Assembly (NCBI GenBank): GCA_002254335.1
Contig: NIVA01000054.1
Span: 1-8,467, forward strand
Direction: 5' to 3'
Length of the DNA: 8,467 nt
Source of the DNA: Bacteroidetes bacterium 4572_114
Lineage (GTDB): Bacteria; Bacteroidota; Bacteroidia; Bacteroidales; 4484-276
Each line of letters begins with the position of its first letter. The stretch's first letter is position 1. A model generated the notes under the pieces. The model ran no database searches. It was not told the origin of the DNA and worked only from the letters and a program-made list of their open reading frames with translations. This document shows, in pieces, positions 6,412-8,467 of the stretch. Position numbers and translations under genes: made by a program.

Positions 6412-8397
6412 ATGAACTACAAACAATTACTTGTCTTGCTCACAGTTTTTCTTTTCGGTTTTACTGCCCAGTCCGAAATTGTCGATCTGCAAAAAGCCAA
6501 ACTCGTGGCCAAAAACGCTTTTTTTGAACGGTCATTAAATATTGACCGGGTTGGTTATGATGCCCTTACCATATCAACAACCTGGATTGAAAAACAGGAC
6601 AATGAAGCCGTTTTTTATATTTTTAATTTCGAAAATGGTGGTTTTATCATTATTGCAGCCGAAGACATCCTCCCTCCTATTTTAGGCTATTCTCTTACAA
6701 ACGCCTGTTCAAACATCGGATCCGATGCCAATTTCGACAGTTTCATGGCCGGCTATGCAGAACAGGTAATACTTGCAAGGGATAATAATTTTAAGGCTGA
6801 AAGAAAAGTTGAAGATCAATGGGACTTTTATACAACAATGGATTTGGCACAATTGGAAGTTATCACCGATGAAATCATTGTACCCCCATTGCTGACATGC
6901 CTTTGGAACCAGAACAGCCCGTACAACGTATTAAGCCCTGAAGACCCCATGGGGCCTGGCGGACATGCTTTGGCAGGATGTGTGGCAACAGCAATGTCCA
7001 TGGTGATGTATTACTGGCGTTACCCGTTGCAAGGCACAGGATCGCACGGATATTACTGGGACCCATACGGCTACATTTCTGCCGATTTTGGGGCGACCGA
7101 ATATAACTGGGAACAAATGATGGATGAGATGGACCCTGCATATACCGATATTGCACTAATACAGTTTCATTGTGGCGTGGCTGTTGAAATGATGTATGGG
7201 GCCAGTGGTTCGGGTGCCTATAGTTGGGATGTGCCACCTGCCATTGAAAACTATTTCAGTTATTCCCAAAGTTCTCAATACAAAAGCAAAGATGACTTTT
7301 CGCAGAACGATTGGACAGAACTCCTGAAAAACCAAATCGACGAAAAGCAGCCAATGTATTATTCTGGATTCTCTGAGGGCGGCGGACATGCTTTTGTTTG
7401 CGATGGTTACGATGATAGCGATTATTTTCACTTTAACTTTGGCTGGAGCGGAAGTTCAAATGGCTTTTACACTCTATACGAAGTTGGTGGCTTTAACAGT
7501 GGCCAGGGCGCTGTAATAAATTTCGTCCCCGGTAACAACTATCCATATTATTATACAGGGCAACAGGTTTTAAATGCCAAATCAGGGAGCTTTGAAGATG
7601 GAAGCGGCCCGAAGGAAGATTATCTAACCGACAGCGATATAAGTTGGTTGATCGACCCCCAGGGGCCAGGCGATTCAATCTCTTCAATTACGCTTGGGTT
7701 TTCTCGTTTTGAACTGGCAGAAAGTGATGAGGTTACAATTTATGATGGTGAAACAATTGCTGAAAATATCCTTGCCGTTTTTAATGGCACAAATATCCCG
7801 GGGCCGGTTACATCATCCGGGAACAAGATGCTCGTTGTGTTTAACAGCAACAGCCCCGAAACAGCCAATGGGTTTCTTGCAAGCTACACCACTGAACGCC
7901 CGGTATGGTGTTCGGGGTTGACCCAAATGAACGGGCCAACAGGGGAATTAAGTGACGGCAGCCTGCAATTTGATTATTACAACAGTACCGTTTGCATGTG
8001 GCGGATAGAGCCTGATAACATGGATGTTACAACTTTATATTTCACATCCTTCGATACCGAAGCCGGTAACGATGTGGTTAAAGTTTTCGACCTTGAAACC
8101 CAGGAGTTATTGGTAGAATATTCAGGGAACTACAATGGAGGCGTCCCCGGCCCGGTAACTTCACCAAGCGGAAGGATGTTTGTAGCATTTTCGACCAACA
8201 GTAGTGAAACCCATGCCGGCTGGGGGGCATATTATGTTACATCTATGGTAGGTATTGACGAAGCAAGTAATAATACCGGCCAGATAATGGTTTTTCCAAA
8301 TCCCGCAACAAACCAGGTAAACATCAATTTGTCGGCTTTCGCTGAGGAAAATAAATTTGTCAGATTAAAATATCCTATTACTTTTGCACCCGTTTAA
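6412..8397 (+). CDS. Secreted C10 (streptopain-like) cysteine protease with truncated T9SS sorting domain
   Basis: 661 residues. ATG 6412 opens a signal peptide (MNYKQLLVLLTVFLFGFTAQS, cleavage probably after about residue 20), which supports the start. Propeptide about 22-155; catalytic domain about 158-373 with Cys190 in AGCVATAM, His326 in GGGHAFVCDG, and Asn342 in HFNFGWSG (Phe replaces the Trp next to Asn, as in the first paralogue). CUB-like modules lie at about 383-492 (no cysteine) and 499-609 (Cys500, Cys528). The sorting domain starts normally at about 624 (QIMVFPNPATNQVNIN) but breaks off near residue 648. The final KYPITFAPV comes from the promoter of the adjacent tRNA gene, and roughly 40 residues of a normal sorting domain are missing, including the closing G-V/I-Y and K-I-V-type strands. 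The protein should reach the periplasm but may fail T9SS export or anchoring. It starts 45 bases after the DUF3226 gene, with no terminator and no convincing promoter between, so read-through from that operon is possible. Confidence 0.92.
   Translation: MNYKQLLVLLTVFLFGFTAQSEIVDLQKAKLVAKNAFFERSLNIDRVGYDALTISTTWIEKQDNEAVFYIFNFENGGFIIIAAEDILPPILGYSLTNACSNIGSDANFDSFMAGYAEQVILARDNNFKAERKVEDQWDFYTTMDLAQLEVITDEIIVPPLLTCLWNQNSPYNVLSPEDPMGPGGHALAGCVATAMSMVMYYWRYPLQGTGSHGYYWDPYGYISADFGATEYNWEQMMDEMDPAYTDIALIQFHCGVAVEMMYGASGSGAYSWDVPPAIENYFSYSQSSQYKSKDDFSQNDWTELLKNQIDEKQPMYYSGFSEGGGHAFVCDGYDDSDYFHFNFGWSGSSNGFYTLYEVGGFNSGQGAVINFVPGNNYPYYYTGQQVLNAKSGSFEDGSGPKEDYLTDSDISWLIDPQGPGDSISSITLGFSRFELAESDEVTIYDGETIAENILAVFNGTNIPGPVTSSGNKMLVVFNSNSPETANGFLASYTTERPVWCSGLTQMNGPTGELSDGSLQFDYYNSTVCMWRIEPDNMDVTTLYFTSFDTEAGNDVVKVFDLETQELLVEYSGNYNGGVPGPVTSPSGRMFVAFSTNSSETHAGWGAYYVTSMVGIDEASNNTGQIMVFPNPATNQVNINLSAFAEENKFVRLKYPITFAPV
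8356..8386 (+). promoter_or_regulatory. Bacteroidota promoter of the tRNA-Glu gene
   Basis: TTTG (8356-8359), a 19-base spacer, then TACTTTTG (8379-8386): a full match to the Bacteroidota -33/-7 consensus TTTG-N19-TAnnTTTG, and the best promoter in the window. Expected start is near 8392, about 35 bases before the tRNA. The whole promoter lies inside the last 14 codons of the protease gene. Confidence 0.8.
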
Positions 8398-8427
8398 CAG
8401 CGAAAAACGTTCTTAACAATAACAAAC

Positions 8428-8467
8428 GGTCCGTTCGTCTAGGGGTTAGGACGCCAGGTTTTCATCC
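8428..8467 (+). tRNA. tRNA-Glu (anticodon TTC), 3' part beyond the window
   Basis: GGTCCGT (8428-8434) is the 5' acceptor strand. The D-arm, with TCTAGGGGTTAGGA, follows the usual bacterial tRNA-Glu pattern. The 5' strand of the anticodon stem is CCAGG (8454-8458), and the 7-base loop TTTTCAT (8459-8465) places anticodon TTC at 8461-8463. The window ends after the first two bases of the 3' anticodon-stem strand, so the T-arm and the pairing acceptor strand cannot be checked. It reads codons GAA and GAG. A dedicated promoter lies upstream, and no terminator separates it from the protease gene. Confidence 0.9.

Noticed and set aside
8350..8467. Attachment site of an integrated element at tRNA-Glu
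   Set aside because: Integrases usually recombine in the 3' half of tRNA genes, which is outside the window. The 5' flank shows no direct repeat, and no integrase gene is present, so only a breakpoint can be claimed.
1..8467. CRISPR array, transposase or insertion-sequence ends
   Set aside because: No spaced identical direct repeats and no transposase-like protein in any frame. The only tandem array is the 8-bp octamer tract.

Overview
The window looks like a chromosomal piece of a Bacteroidota (probably Bacteroidales-like) bacterium. Three large genes encode secreted cysteine proteases of the streptopain type. The two with intact C-termini end in a type IX secretion (T9SS) sorting domain, and the third keeps only the start of one. 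Bacteroidota-type TAnnTTTG promoter boxes precede several transcription units, and most starts lack a Shine-Dalgarno sequence. All genes read on the + strand.

Layout: (1) 1-1760 is a C10 protease gene whose 5' end lies outside the window, followed by a strong intrinsic terminator (1793-1823). (2) 1824-2142 is gene-free. It holds a pyrimidine tract with an exact 8-bp period (about 1981-2100), then the promoter of the next gene. (3) 2143-4284 is a complete C10 protease: signal peptide, propeptide, catalytic domain, two CUB-like domains and sorting domain. (4) 4287-4523, two bases later, is a short gene resembling the N-terminal half of a HigA-type antitoxin, without its DNA-binding half and without a toxin partner. 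(5) 4707-6366 is an AT-rich two-gene operon with its own promoter: an ABC/OLD-type AAA ATPase and, one base downstream, a small TOPRIM-like DUF3226 protein. (6) 6412-8397 is a third C10 protease. Its sorting domain is cut short, and its last codons are read from the promoter of the following tRNA. (7) 8428-8467 is the 5' half of tRNA-Glu(TTC), running off the window.

The proteases would be exported by Sec, cross the outer membrane by T9SS, and break down protein outside the cell. The CUB-like modules probably mediate binding or stability. The array is interrupted by the AT-rich block 4287-6366. The ATPase plus TOPRIM pair has the same architecture as PARIS (AriA/AriB), RloA/RloB (AbiL) and the ATPase-TOPRIM nucleases OLD and GajA. 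It is the best candidate here for a little-described defence or abortive-infection system. The antitoxin remnant beside it fits an accessory, gene-exchange spot. All functional statements come from reading motifs by eye; no searches were run.
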